The notes: generated by a model from the sequence alone, not told the origin. A stretch of 64,000 nucleotides of DNA from Nocardia sp. XZ_19_385 (GCF_015355755.1 NZ_JACVEE010000001.1:1550001-1614000); one strand, 5' to 3'. Positions 24,875 to 34,564 are shown, numbered from the stretch's first letter. Numbers and translations: made by a program.

Positions 24875-27124
24875 ATGGCGGATGATGAAATCGGCCGCGA
24901 AACAGCAGCGGCTCTACGTACCACGCTCCAGGTCGCGGGCCTGCTGGCCGAGCACTGGGGTCGGCGCACAGCATCGCAGGCACAAGCAGCAACCGCACGC
25001 CACGAAGCCCGAGCCCGAGAGTCCGCAGCCCGGTGGCAGGCCCAGCAACGCAGCGCCGAAGCGTACTTGCGCACCACCGCCAGCACCGGCTGGTGGCGCG
25101 AGGCCAGCCGCAACGATGTCACCGAAGCGTGGTGCACCGCGCGGCAATGGCGCCAGCATTCCGCCGTCGCCGCGACCGCCGAAAAACGGCTCACCGCCCA
25201 GATTGCGGAGCGGTACGGAATCGACCTAACCAGAACGATCGCGATCGACGCACCCGCCGACGCGGCCGCGATTCACCACCTGCTCACCCGAGCTGCGTGG
25301 CGACAGGCCCTCGCACCCGACGACACCGTCCACGGTGACGCCCTCGCCGACGATCCCGCCACCCGCCGCGCCGAGAGCGAAGCCCTCTACGCCCTCGTCG
25401 CCGAGCACGCCCGCGCAACCCGCCTCGCCATCGACGACGGCCAACACGACGCGACAGCGGCCGTTGCGGAGGCTGGATTGCAGGCAGTCGGGCACGGGCA
25501 GCAATGGCTGCGGGAGTTCGACCGCGCGCCCGAGCTGGCCTACGCACGCGTCCTGATCGCGCCCGACGCCACGACTCGGCTCGCGATCTACGACAGCGCC
25601 CAAAGGCTGCACAGCCACGAGAACAACCCGCTGATCAGCGACCAAGGACGTAGCGCGCGGATCGCCAGCGAGGTGGCGGTAGTCGAAGAACTCGGCGAAC
25701 CCGCCCGCACGTGGCTCGAGGCATGGCGAGCCGACCCCGAGACGGCTTATCACCATGTGCTCGACAACCGCCACATCCACAAGGAACTGGAAGGCCGAGC
25801 CGAGAAGATAGTCAGCGCACAGCGCCGCGACGCCGAAACCCTCCTGCGCGGCCGGACCGAGAAATGGTGCGCCACGGCCGGACGCGCCGAAATTCTCGAC
25901 GCGTGGAGCACGGCCCGAACCTGGCGCGAGGACTCTCCCCTGGCCGCCACCGTCCATGACCGGCTCAACAGCCAGATCCTCGAACGTTTCGGCCTGGACC
26001 TCACTGCCGACCACGCAACGGACCTGGACCAGGTCCGCGGCTTACTCGACCAAGCGGCCTGGCGGGTAGCTGCCGCCAAAATGGACCCCACCGCAGTAAC
26101 AGCGGCCCAGGCCGAGACCGACGAACACCAGCGTCACGAACATGACCAGCTCTACAAACTGGTAACAGACCATTCGGCCGCCACCGACGAGTACCTGAGT
26201 CACGGCGACAACCGCAGCAACACCAGCGATCCCGGACGCGGTCAGCGCGCGACAGCGATCAGCGCCGCCGAAGATCAGCTACGCGATCTCGGGCCGCTGG
26301 GGCAACGATGGCTGCGCGAGTTCGACGCCGACCCGCACCGCGCCTACGCCCGTGTCCTCGTCGCCCCTGATGCCCCGACGCGCCGCCAGCTGCACGACGC
26401 CGTGCAGCAGCTCCACGACAGCCAGATCACCGGACCTACCCGCACTCCACGTCTGGACCACGATCAGGCGGTCACCGCTGTGGAAGCCACCGGCGACGCG
26501 GGCCGGCGGTGGCTGGAGGCGTGGCGATCGAACCCTCACGCAGCGGTACGCCGAGTTCTCGAAGATCGGTACACGGTGACCGAATCCCTGCGAGCGCCAA
26601 AACAACCGGCCTCGCGGCCGACGAGACGAGGCCGGGCGGCGTCGCCGCGCCGGGAACCGAGACCACGACCGCAGCCCAAGACCTGGACAGTTTCGGATCT
26701 GGACAAAGCCCGCGGCTGGTTGGCCGAGCACGATCCGGAATGGCTCGCCGTACGCGACTGGAAGATCGCCAACTTGAGCGACACCACATCCGGTCGACAG
26801 AGCGTCGAAAACGCCATCGTCGAACGCTACCGGCACGCGACCAGCCCCGATCCAGTCGAACGTGAAGGCGCCCGCGCGACGGCGATAGCTGACCACAACA
26901 GCGCGGAACGCACCGACGCGATCCAGACCCAGCTGGCGAATCGAGGAGTTGATCCTGCGCTGCAACGAATCCGAATGAGCCTTGAGCAAGACAACGCTAT
27001 CCCGCTCCATGCGGTCGTGGCGAGACCAGTCGGCCATGCTGCGGAACAGCTCGCCGACCAGCCACGAGGCGTTGAACTGGATCAAGATCTCGGCCGCGCC
27101 CCCGATGACGCGCTATCCCTCTGA
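24875..27124 (+). CDS. Large protein with two tandem copies of a roughly 290-residue module
   Basis: 749 residues, mostly helical, Ala/Arg-rich, no membrane segment. The unit AEAYLRTTAS... EAWCTARQWRQHSAVAATAE... FDRAPELAYARVLIAPDATTRLA is repeated as AETLLRGRTE... DAWSTARTWREDSPLAATVH... FDADPHRAYARVLVAPDAPTRRQ. Each copy ends with a WLEAWR segment. A basic linker and a third helical part follow. AAAGGAG before ATG 24875 fixes the start. The last 50 codons have weaker GC bias and an antisense frame looks better there, so the native C-terminus may have been replaced. Function unknown; probably a structural or DNA-processing partner of conjugation. Confidence 0.65.
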   Translation: MADDEIGRETAAALRTTLQVAGLLAEHWGRRTASQAQAATARHEARARESAARWQAQQRSAEAYLRTTASTGWWREASRNDVTEAWCTARQWRQHSAVAATAEKRLTAQIAERYGIDLTRTIAIDAPADAAAIHHLLTRAAWRQALAPDDTVHGDALADDPATRRAESEALYALVAEHARATRLAIDDGQHDATAAVAEAGLQAVGHGQQWLREFDRAPELAYARVLIAPDATTRLAIYDSAQRLHSHENNPLISDQGRSARIASEVAVVEELGEPARTWLEAWRADPETAYHHVLDNRHIHKELEGRAEKIVSAQRRDAETLLRGRTEKWCATAGRAEILDAWSTARTWREDSPLAATVHDRLNSQILERFGLDLTADHATDLDQVRGLLDQAAWRVAAAKMDPTAVTAAQAETDEHQRHEHDQLYKLVTDHSAATDEYLSHGDNRSNTSDPGRGQRATAISAAEDQLRDLGPLGQRWLREFDADPHRAYARVLVAPDAPTRRQLHDAVQQLHDSQITGPTRTPRLDHDQAVTAVEATGDAGRRWLEAWRSNPHAAVRRVLEDRYTVTESLRAPKQPASRPTRRGRAASPRREPRPRPQPKTWTVSDLDKARGWLAEHDPEWLAVRDWKIANLSDTTSGRQSVENAIVERYRHATSPDPVEREGARATAIADHNSAERTDAIQTQLANRGVDPALQRIRMSLEQDNAIPLHAVVARPVGHAAEQLADQPRGVELDQDLGRAPDDALSL

Positions 27125-27184
27125 CCCGGCCGACTCGGTGGTAACAGATATCGACATCTGCCTACCCGAAGGCATGATCATGTC

Positions 27185-28321
27185 ATGCCTTCGGATACCT
27201 TGACCGCCGCAGTTAGCAGCCTGCCCACCATGGTTGACCGGTTGTCTCAACTCGTCCACTGCGAGTCGCCTTCAAACTCGGCCGCTCACCTTGAGAAGTG
27301 CGCAGATCTCTTGGAACCATGGCTTAGTTCGGCTCTCCGTCGCCCGTCGACGATCACCCGGGTCGGCGAGAACGTGCACCTTGTTGCCCGCGCGCCGAGC
27401 CCTCGGGTGCTGATCCTCGGCCACTTCGACACGGTCTGGCCAGTAGGAACTATCGACAGTTGGCCGTTCTCAGTCGATAGTGAGTCCGGAATTGCCACTG
27501 GCCCCGGCACTTTCGATATGAAGGGCGGAATCATCCAGGCGCTCACCGCGATCGAGCTGCTTACCGATACGGATCGCGTCAGCGTTCTTTTGACTAGCGA
27601 TGAAGAGATCGGCTCGATGAGTTCCCGGCTGTTGATCGAGGAGTTGGCGCGCGAAGCGGGCGCTGTGCTCGTATGCGAGCCCACTGCGGACGGGGGTGCA
27701 GTGAAGGTCAGCAGAAAAGGGATCGCGAACTACGCCGTGCGGGCGACTGGCCGCGCGGCCCACGCCGGCCTCGAACCGCAGCGTGGCGTGAATGCCACAA
27801 TCGAGCTGGCGCACCAGATCCTGCGCATCTCTGCGTTCGGCGATCCTGGCTGTGAGACTTCCGTCGTTCCGACACGGGTTACGGCCGGGACGACGTCGAA
27901 CACTGTTCCAGAATCCGCGGAGGTTCACGTCGACGCGCGTTCGTGGACGATTGCCGAACTCGAACGGGTGGATTCAGCGATGCATGGGTTAACCGCGCAT
28001 CTCTCCGGTGCCACAGTGGCTGTTTCAGGCGGGATCGAGCGGCCCCCATTCGAGGAGCCCATGGCTCGATGGCTCTACGCCGAAGCGGCCGGAGCCGCAA
28101 CCGATCTCGGACTCGGTGAGTTGGCAGCGGTCCGTTCGGGAGGAGGATCGGACGGCAACATCACCGCAGCACTCGGAATTCCTACACTCGACGGACTCGG
28201 TGCGGTGGGAGGGCACCCGCACGCGCGTGACGAACACGTGATCGTCACCGCGATGCCGGAACGTGCGGCACTACTCAGCCTGTTGCTGGCTCGGCTGGCG
28301 GTTCGTTCCGCCGATCACTGA
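27185..28321 (+). CDS. M20-family metallopeptidase, carboxypeptidase G2-like
   Basis: 378 residues. GHFDTVWPVG, GPGTFDMKGG, TSDEEIGS, VCEP and GGHPHARDEH supply the usual two-zinc ligands of M20 peptidases. The order and spacing resemble carboxypeptidase G2 (glutamate release from folate-like or N-acyl amino acids). No signal peptide, so it is cytosolic. The central lid domain (RKGIANYAVRATGRAAHAGL) is present. G/C bias is lower than in the conjugation operon, suggesting separately acquired cargo. The SDR gene follows 19 bp downstream and is probably co-transcribed. Confidence 0.85.
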   Translation: MPSDTLTAAVSSLPTMVDRLSQLVHCESPSNSAAHLEKCADLLEPWLSSALRRPSTITRVGENVHLVARAPSPRVLILGHFDTVWPVGTIDSWPFSVDSESGIATGPGTFDMKGGIIQALTAIELLTDTDRVSVLLTSDEEIGSMSSRLLIEELAREAGAVLVCEPTADGGAVKVSRKGIANYAVRATGRAAHAGLEPQRGVNATIELAHQILRISAFGDPGCETSVVPTRVTAGTTSNTVPESAEVHVDARSWTIAELERVDSAMHGLTAHLSGATVAVSGGIERPPFEEPMARWLYAEAAGAATDLGLGELAAVRSGGGSDGNITAALGIPTLDGLGAVGGHPHARDEHVIVTAMPERAALLSLLLARLAVRSADH

Positions 28322-28340
28322 TCGGTGGTATCAAGAACCT

Positions 28341-29375
28341 ATGCGAGTACTGATCCTTGGCGGCTCCTGGTTCTTGGGCGCGACGATTGCCGAACAGGCG
28401 ATCAGGAAAGGTGGCGCTGTATCGACATTCCGGCGAGGACGGACCGGGTCGGAGGTAGCTGGAGTCGATTCGATCCGGGGCGATCGCACCAATGCCGACG
28501 ACGTTGCCCGGCTGGCTGCTCGCGGTCCGTGGGATCTGGTGGTGGACACCAGTAGCTACGTACCGAACGAGACGCTGGCGTTGGCACGGGCACTGGAACC
28601 GGTCGTGGACAGGTATTTGCTCATCTCGTCCGTGTCGGCCTACGAGAGGTGGCCCACCGAGCCGCTGACAGAGGATTCGCCCACCCTGGATTGCCCTGCT
28701 GATGCCGGAGCGGACTACGGCTACGACGGCGACCCCGGACCATCGCAGTACGGTTTCGGCAAAGCTGGCTGCGAACGCGCGGTGCTCGAGACTTTCGGAA
28801 CGGCCCGGACGGCTATTCTCCGCCCCGGAGTGATTCTGGGTCCTCGCGAATACGTCGGGCGCCTCGACTGGTGGCTGCGGCGCATGCAACGCGGTGGACG
28901 CGTGCTAGCGCCAGGACGGCCCGATCGGCGAATTCAGCCCGTTGATGTCCGCGATGTCGCCGACTTTGCACTGGTCCCCGGGTTGTCCGGGATGTTCAAC
29001 GTGACAGCCACCCCAGCCAGGGAGACGATGGCGGATCTTCTCGGGTCCTGCAACGAGATCACCGGGAACAACGCAGATCTCGAATGGGTCACCGACGAGC
29101 ATTGGCTGGCCGAGCAAGGTGTTCGGCAGTGGACCGAACTGCCGTTATGGCGCACCTACGCGGGTGCGTGGGCGGTCGATTCCTCGCGTGCAAACGCCGC
29201 TGGACTCGTCACACGCCCCCTTCGCGATACCGTGGCCGACACCTGGGCCTGGCTTCAAGACGGGGGTGCCTCGGTAGAACATGAACGGTCCGCCGAACTC
29301 GGCATCACCGCTGACCGAGAGCGAGCGATACTCGGGCTTTGGGATGCAGTCCAGCTCGACCACTGCGGGGCTTAG
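28341..29375 (+). CDS. NAD-dependent epimerase/dehydratase (extended SDR)
   Basis: 344 residues. MRVLILGGSWFLGATIA is the nucleotide-binding loop, LLISSVSAYERW the active-site strand, and YGFGKAG carries the Tyr-x3-Lys pair. It resembles atypical extended SDRs (isoflavone-reductase or RNA-binding CSP41-like) more than sugar epimerases; the substrate is unknown. ATG 28341 is chosen because the glycine motif begins there. Likely operon partner of the M20 peptidase. Confidence 0.75.
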   Translation: MRVLILGGSWFLGATIAEQAIRKGGAVSTFRRGRTGSEVAGVDSIRGDRTNADDVARLAARGPWDLVVDTSSYVPNETLALARALEPVVDRYLLISSVSAYERWPTEPLTEDSPTLDCPADAGADYGYDGDPGPSQYGFGKAGCERAVLETFGTARTAILRPGVILGPREYVGRLDWWLRRMQRGGRVLAPGRPDRRIQPVDVRDVADFALVPGLSGMFNVTATPARETMADLLGSCNEITGNNADLEWVTDEHWLAEQGVRQWTELPLWRTYAGAWAVDSSRANAAGLVTRPLRDTVADTWAWLQDGGASVEHERSAELGITADRERAILGLWDAVQLDHCGA

Positions 29376-30667
29376 GCTGGCGGGAGCGCACGCACCGCCG
29401 CCGTGCGAGCGAGCGAGATCGTCGTGAAATCTTCGATTTTGGCTCCGAGTTCAATGGCCTCCGCCGCACCGCGAAATCGCGCGGTTCCCAACGTCTTCGC
29501 GAGAGCGTTCAGACGTTGGGCAACTGCCTCGGTGCGCTTGCTCGGTTCCACCTTGAAAACACCCGCCAGCGCATCGGCTGCACCGGCGAGATCACCGCGC
29601 AGCGTCCGGGCCGCACCGAGATCCACCTGTGCACTCAAAGCTCCCGCTCCCCAACGATTTGAATCCGGGACTTCGGCGAACAACGCGACGGCGGCTTGAG
29701 CTTCCTGCTCAGCACGTTCACCGTCTCCGAGTACGACATAGGCCGCGCCGGCGCAGAGTCCCCGGCGTGGCAAATCGAAAGCCAACTCGCCGCCAATGTC
29801 ATCGAGGAAGGCGTCGGCGCCCGCCCGCTCGAGTTCGGTGCTGGCCGAATCCAGCTCTTCGCGTACCTCATCATGGGCTCCGACGAGAGCCAAGGCACGA
29901 GCATTCACGCTGTGCAGGCGCGCCCTGGCTGTCCCCCGGGGCGCATCAGGCAAGGCAGCGGCAGCAATCTTGTGGGCTTGGCGAGGCGTACCAGCCCAGA
30001 AGGAAGCGGTAACTTGCAATGCGCGAGCCCACGCCTTGAGCGAGGGGTGATCTATCGCGCAGCCGTAGCTGTATGCCGCACGTGCTTGCTCGTCGGCTGC
30101 GCCGAGCAAGCCCAGATCCCATGAGACGGACGAAAGCAGGCCACAAGTCTGTCCAGCCAGCAGATACAGATCCGCCGCCTGAAGAGGTTTGCGGGTCCGG
30201 TCCATCTGGACGTAGATCAGGTTACGCAAGGCCACCAGATCGGTCAGCATCTCCATGGTGGGCGTCGTGTAATACGCGCGGGCAGCTTTATCCGCGGCGG
30301 CGTGTAGATGTTCTAAGGCCGAGGGATCGAGCGCGGCTGCCGCCGCGATGGCGTGGCTGACCGATTCGTGCGCTGCGTTCACCGCGAGCTCCTGCTCCGT
30401 ACGAGTGAGGATCTTCTCCAAGGGTGGGCCGGTGAGGACGGAAATGTGCTCCCCGAACCAAAGCTCGAGTACGCGTCGTGCTGAGTCACGAGGAACCGCG
30501 ACGCCTCGGAGCCACCGCTGCGCGGCGCTGGTTGACAACGGGACGAGATTCGCGAATCCGAATGCAGTGGCTTGGGTGTCGAACTCTCGCTTGAACTCCG
30601 ACAATCCGAGTCCCTGCTGTAACGCCAGCTGTTCCAGGCGTGTGCGCGAGCTGTGTTCGAGTTCCAT
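29372..30667 (-). CDS. Transcriptional regulator with TPR-like repeats
   Basis: 431 residues from MELEHSSRTRLEQL, with GGAGG upstream. The N-terminal region (LEQLALQQGLGLSEFKREFDTQ... STSAAQRWLRGVAVP) looks like a divergent HTH. The rest is helical repeat (ALEHLHAAADKAARAYY, LLAGQTCGLLSSVSWDLG, ALVGAHDEVREELDSA), as in XRE-TPR regulators of actinobacteria. It converges on the SDR gene with a four-base overlap of stops and diverges from the 30887 operon, which it may control. Confidence 0.6.
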   Translation of the reverse strand: MELEHSSRTRLEQLALQQGLGLSEFKREFDTQATAFGFANLVPLSTSAAQRWLRGVAVPRDSARRVLELWFGEHISVLTGPPLEKILTRTEQELAVNAAHESVSHAIAAAAALDPSALEHLHAAADKAARAYYTTPTMEMLTDLVALRNLIYVQMDRTRKPLQAADLYLLAGQTCGLLSSVSWDLGLLGAADEQARAAYSYGCAIDHPSLKAWARALQVTASFWAGTPRQAHKIAAAALPDAPRGTARARLHSVNARALALVGAHDEVREELDSASTELERAGADAFLDDIGGELAFDLPRRGLCAGAAYVVLGDGERAEQEAQAAVALFAEVPDSNRWGAGALSAQVDLGAARTLRGDLAGAADALAGVFKVEPSKRTEAVAQRLNALAKTLGTARFRGAAEAIELGAKIEDFTTISLARTAAVRALPPA

Positions 30668-30886
30668 CCAAACCTCCACCCACGGGACCAACGGTAAATA
30701 CATTCCACCCTCCGGAGCGAGCGCCGGGTAGAAGAGACCAGATAGAGACCACAAGAGACCACCGAACGCCCATGCAACGACCTACCGATACAGGCGATGC
30801 TCAAACAACCTCCGGCGGCGGTTGATCTCGAATCGCCGCCGCCGGTTGAATCCAACTCATCGCAGATTGCACGGGGGTGCATCGTT

Positions 30887-31636
30887 ATGGGCCTCGAAGA
30901 TCTTGCTCGACTAGTGCGTGGTGATGCTATGACTCCGCTACCGCCACCTCCTCCCACGCCGCCGGCTGAGGTGGCCCGGTTCCTGTCCGTGTGCACGGCG
31001 GGCGGTGTAACCGGGCGTTGCGCAGCCACGGCGATCGTGGGCCGCGACTGTTCCGGCGACGTTCTCATCGCTCCCCGATGCGGACTGCCTGATCTGCCCG
31101 CCGAGTACCGCCCCACGGTGCCGGTGGCTGACTACGGCTCTGACCAAGTGCTGGGAGAGGATCGGATGATCACCGGCGATATGCTCTGCGACCGCGATCA
31201 AGACATTTGTTACCGGTTGCAAACCATGTGCGACCTGCCTGCGAGCCTCGACCCGGCTGGGCGCATCACTGTCACCATCGGCGACGAGACTCAAGGGCTA
31301 ACGACACCAAGCGAACTCGGTGAAGAGATTCGCGAGTTGCTGAAGGGCCGAAACGAACTCGGCCCGGTGATCTGGCATAGGTCGCATCGGTGGACGTTCC
31401 TGGCCCGCCGCTCAGCGAGGACCGCAGAATCCGCACAATACCGGCGCGCACTGCGACGCACAGACTCGAGAGTCATGCCCGTCGGCGAAGTCGTCGCTCT
31501 GCCTTCGCTGTACAGCAATGAGGAAGAAGCCAAGATCCGCAAGTGGGTGCATCCGCCATTCACAACGTTCAGGCCCGACCTGAAAATCCTGCTCGAAGCA
31601 CTTTCCGAGTGCGAGATGTCGGTCAGGCGCTCATGA
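30887..31636 (+). CDS. Unrecognised protein, first of a four-gene overlapping operon
   Basis: 249 residues from MGLEDLARLVRGDAMTPLPP. An in-frame ATG at 30797 is possible but poorly preceded. There is a Pro-rich N-terminus, then VARFLSVCTAGGVTGRCAATAIVGRDCSG, CGLPDLPAEYRP and CDRDQDICYRL; several Cys and Asp residues may bind metal. I know no family for it. The stop overlaps the next ATG (ATGA). Confidence 0.5.
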   Translation: MGLEDLARLVRGDAMTPLPPPPPTPPAEVARFLSVCTAGGVTGRCAATAIVGRDCSGDVLIAPRCGLPDLPAEYRPTVPVADYGSDQVLGEDRMITGDMLCDRDQDICYRLQTMCDLPASLDPAGRITVTIGDETQGLTTPSELGEEIRELLKGRNELGPVIWHRSHRWTFLARRSARTAESAQYRRALRRTDSRVMPVGEVVALPSLYSNEEEAKIRKWVHPPFTTFRPDLKILLEALSECEMSVRRS

Positions 31637-32097
31637 AGGAGCATCGGAACGCGATCGGGTATCTGGACACTGGCATGTCCGGCCATGACATCGCGTGGCA
31701 CCAGCAAATGATCCGCGGGGTGGCGCGTGCCGAGGAGCGAGATTTCTGCGGCTTCATTATCCACAACCCACATGGGTCGGGTCAGCTCCCGCCGCTTGAA
31801 CGGTTGCGAACCCTGTGGACCTATCTCGACCATCCGATGGTCTACGTGGTCAGCCTCGACCACGTCGCTGATTTACAGATGACCTGTGAGATACGGAAGA
31901 CACTTCGCGTCGCGAATTCGGCACTCCTCGATGTCGATTGGACGACGGACTCCGAGGAGCAACATCGAGTCGATGCCGCCATCCGTAAATGGCGTTCGGA
32001 GCACGTGCCCCAACACGGCGAGGTGACCGGTGGTCCACCGCGCGGGGGCGCGGCGCCGAGCGCGGGCCAGGATATGGACGGGCGGTTGCGGTCGTGA
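31633..32097 (+). CDS. Unrecognised protein with weak resemblance to a resolvase N-terminus
   Basis: 154 residues. IGYLDTGMSGHDIAWHQQMI and LRTLWTYLDHPMVYVVSLDHV faintly follow the strand-helix pattern of serine-recombinase catalytic domains. The catalytic serine and arginines are not evident and there is no DNA-binding domain. It could be a degenerate relative or unrelated. Starts in the ATGA overlap, ends sharing a base with the next ATG. Confidence 0.45.
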   Translation: MKEHRNAIGYLDTGMSGHDIAWHQQMIRGVARAEERDFCGFIIHNPHGSGQLPPLERLRTLWTYLDHPMVYVVSLDHVADLQMTCEIRKTLRVANSALLDVDWTTDSEEQHRVDAAIRKWRSEHVPQHGEVTGGPPRGGAAPSAGQDMDGRLRS

Positions 32098-32348
32098 TGC
32101 GCCGTAGAGACCCCGGCACGCAACTTCCCCTGCTGATCAATCCACAGGATTCGCCACCGGAGACCGACACGGCGCAGCTGCAAGCACTGCTTGAGGCCGT
32201 GGTCGAAAGGCTCAAGCGTTGGGATGGCACGGATAACCCGCCAGCCCAGGACGAGGACGGCACTGTGCAGGACATTCGCGCGCTGATGTCGGAGTCCATA
32301 GCTGCGTTTTCGGAGTTGGATATTAGCGTCGAGTTCCGCACGTCATGA
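32097..32348 (+). CDS. Small unrecognised protein
   Basis: 83 residues, acidic (QLQALLEAVVERLKRWDGTD... IAAFSELDISVEFRTS), no membrane helix. The TGATG junction with the previous gene and ATGA with the next show translational coupling. Function unknown. Confidence 0.5.
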   Translation: MRRRDPGTQLPLLINPQDSPPETDTAQLQALLEAVVERLKRWDGTDNPPAQDEDGTVQDIRALMSESIAAFSELDISVEFRTS

Positions 32349-32527
32349 CCCAAAGCCAGGCAGCGCTGCGGATCGAGTTCCTGACCGCGCGTGCAGCGCG
32401 CCTGGGCTATCGGCTTGTTCAACCCGATAGTTCAGCCGATCTGTGGCAGCTGCTGGACGCCGAGGACGGGGAGGCAGTTCGCACCGCCCTGCCGTTGACC
32501 GATGTTGAGCAATGGCTGAATCAGTAG
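32345..32527 (+). CDS. Small unrecognised protein
   Basis: 60 residues (MTQSQAALRIEFLTARAARL... LPLTDVEQWLNQ). The stretch GYRLVQPDSSADLWQLLDAEDG looks like a compact alpha/beta fold. It is the last gene of the four-gene operon. About 130 bp without a gene separates it from the leftward HD gene. Confidence 0.5.
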   Translation: MTQSQAALRIEFLTARAARLGYRLVQPDSSADLWQLLDAEDGEAVRTALPLTDVEQWLNQ

Positions 32528-32657
32528 CCCGCACGATGGGCTGGTCCCAGACCACCACCAACGGCGTTCGCTGAGTTCCAACGAAGGGGTTACCCATGCT
32601 TGCCGTGCTCCCTCGGACTCGCTCGTGACCAGGCGAGCCGCAGGCCCCTGGAAGGGG

Positions 32658-33236
32658 TCACTGCCGCCACTTCAGTGGCGAGGTCACCAGCGCCGCGTCC
32701 GCGATGCGTATCGCGGTGGTAGTTTTCAACGCCTCGTAGGAATCGTCGATCCATTCCTGCATGAGGGTGTTGCCAGCAGCGCGGTACTCGAGGGCCTGGA
32801 AGAGGCATTCGAGCTTGTCGGCATCCTTGGCGCTGACGGCTTCGATGGTCGCTTGGGTCTCGAACTCGGTGACGGTGCGCTGCAACGCGTTTCGCACCGC
32901 CTCCGGGAGTCGTTCGACCTGCGCGGCGGTAATGGTCTCGTGGTCCACCACGGTCATGAACGGTTTGGACGTCTTGTTGTTGTCGCCGCTGCGGGTTTCC
33001 TGGCTGTCGTGCCAGACCGCCATGTGCGCGGCCGATGCGGGATCGCCGCCTTCGAGAGCGGCGATGATGGACGCGAGTTGCGCGACGCGGCAGGTGTGAT
33101 CGGCGACCGACTCAGGGTTGGCGATAAGTGCTTGCCGCCATCCTTTGCGGGGTTCGCGTTTGAGGTTGCCCAATTCGTAGGCGAAGGTGGCGATTTCGGC
33201 TGCGGCGTCAGGGCCGAGCTGGTGCGCGTCATCCAT
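32658..33236 (-). CDS. HD-domain phosphohydrolase, YfbR-like
   Basis: 192 residues. ESVADHTCRVA, VWHDSQETRSGD and KDADKLECLFQAL match the H...HD...D metal site of YfbR-type 5'-deoxynucleotidases, which dephosphorylate nucleoside monophosphates. AAGGATG precedes the ATG. It is 15 bp downstream of the XRE regulator, so probably co-transcribed, facing away from the P450 cluster. With the cluster's nucleotidyltransferase and Nudix genes it suggests nucleotide chemistry (inference). Confidence 0.78.
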   Translation of the reverse strand: MDDAHQLGPDAAAEIATFAYELGNLKREPRKGWRQALIANPESVADHTCRVAQLASIIAALEGGDPASAAHMAVWHDSQETRSGDNNKTSKPFMTVVDHETITAAQVERLPEAVRNALQRTVTEFETQATIEAVSAKDADKLECLFQALEYRAAGNTLMQEWIDDSYEALKTTTAIRIADAALVTSPLKWRQ

Positions 33237-33251
33237 GATTCATCCTTCGCG

Positions 33252-34367
33252 TCATCGGCTGGAAAGGCGTACTGCGTAGGCCACGTTAGCCAGATCCTGC
33301 CGGGCCTGGGGCATCAAATCGGTGTCATCGCGCATCCGTTCCACCGCCGCGTGTGTCGCCTCGCGCAAGGCGGGGTTTGCCGCGAGCAGGTGCGGGTGGC
33401 TGGCAAGCAGGTCAGCGAGGGTGTGGGCGTAGAGGTCGGCTTGCTCGGTGCCGGGTTGCAGACGTTCGAGCAGGTGCCGCAACAGCTGCTCACCCGACCA
33501 GGCAGCTGGTTCGATCCGAGCCATCGAGGCATCATCGGTCAGCGTGCCCGGCCCCAGTTCCCCGACCCAATAGGCGTAATAGGTGAGATTGGTCAGCTCC
33601 TGGGCTTGGTCGTCGTGCATCCGAGTCAGGTACGCGCGCAGCGGATCTCGATCACCAGTGGTGGCCAAGGCGATTGCCGAGGACCGGACCCTCAACCAGC
33701 CGGGCACGTCGGTGAGCGCGACCGAGCGCAGAGCGCGGATCAGTTCGCTAGCCAGCCATTCCGCGGAGTCGTCGCGGTCGTCGAATCCGAGCAGGTAGAT
33801 GGCCTGGCGGCGCAGCAGGGCGTCACCGGGTTCCCGGCATCGGTCGGCCACGACAAGCAGATGGTCGAAGAACCGCTGGCGCTCGGTGGCGGAAACGACC
33901 GGCCTCGCCGGCCTGGGCCCGCGCCCGCGGCGGTCGCTGAGCTCGTCCAGCTGCACGGGCGGACGGCCGTTGATGGGCCAGGTGATGAGGTTCGCCAGCG
34001 TCCGTTGATGAATGCTGACCGACAGCGGGTGCTCCTCGACGCCGATGGTATGGGGTTCACCGGCGATGGTGTCGCCGATGATGAGATCGGCTTGCAGAGC
34101 GTCGTCGAACAGCGCGATTGCCTGCGAGGGTGCGCCGTGCCTGGTGAGCAGCATCCGAATGCGGGTCAGTTCCCCGGCGCGCAGGTTGGCCAGCGGGCGG
34201 CGCCCGCTTTCCCAGGAACTGACGGTCGAGATATCGACGCCGAGGCGTTCGGCGAACTCGGCTTGTGTAAACCCTGCGGCCTCACGCAGCAGTTTGAGCA
34301 GGAAGCCGGAGACCGCACCGAAGCGCGCACCTTGACTCGGGGTCAGGATTTCGCGGGGTGTGCCCAT
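33252..34367 (-). CDS. XRE regulator with long helical C-terminus
   Basis: 371 residues. FLLKLLREAAGFTQAEFAERLGVDISTVSSWESGRRPL is a clear Cro/C1 HTH at residues 22-60. The remaining 300 residues are helical, TPR-like, and probably bind a ligand or peptide. GAGGAAA precedes the ATG. Divergent from the P450 at 34565 across about 200 bp, it is the likely regulator of the biosynthetic cluster. Confidence 0.8.
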   Translation of the reverse strand: MGTPREILTPSQGARFGAVSGFLLKLLREAAGFTQAEFAERLGVDISTVSSWESGRRPLANLRAGELTRIRMLLTRHGAPSQAIALFDDALQADLIIGDTIAGEPHTIGVEEHPLSVSIHQRTLANLITWPINGRPPVQLDELSDRRGRGPRPARPVVSATERQRFFDHLLVVADRCREPGDALLRRQAIYLLGFDDRDDSAEWLASELIRALRSVALTDVPGWLRVRSSAIALATTGDRDPLRAYLTRMHDDQAQELTNLTYYAYWVGELGPGTLTDDASMARIEPAAWSGEQLLRHLLERLQPGTEQADLYAHTLADLLASHPHLLAANPALREATHAAVERMRDDTDLMPQARQDLANVAYAVRLSSR

Positions 34368-34564
34368 GGGCTTTCCTCTGCGTGTGCACGGCTGGGCCGT
34401 CGGTACTCGTACTGCGGGTCAGTTCAGCATTCAGCCTGGTCAGCTTACCTTTGGACCACCGCTCGAATATCCAATCGGCTGAATCAGAGTCCGTGGCATC
34501 GCGACGAATTCCTCAGCCGCAGATGGTGTTTCAACCGTGTCACCAGCGAAGGGAACGCGCCTTG

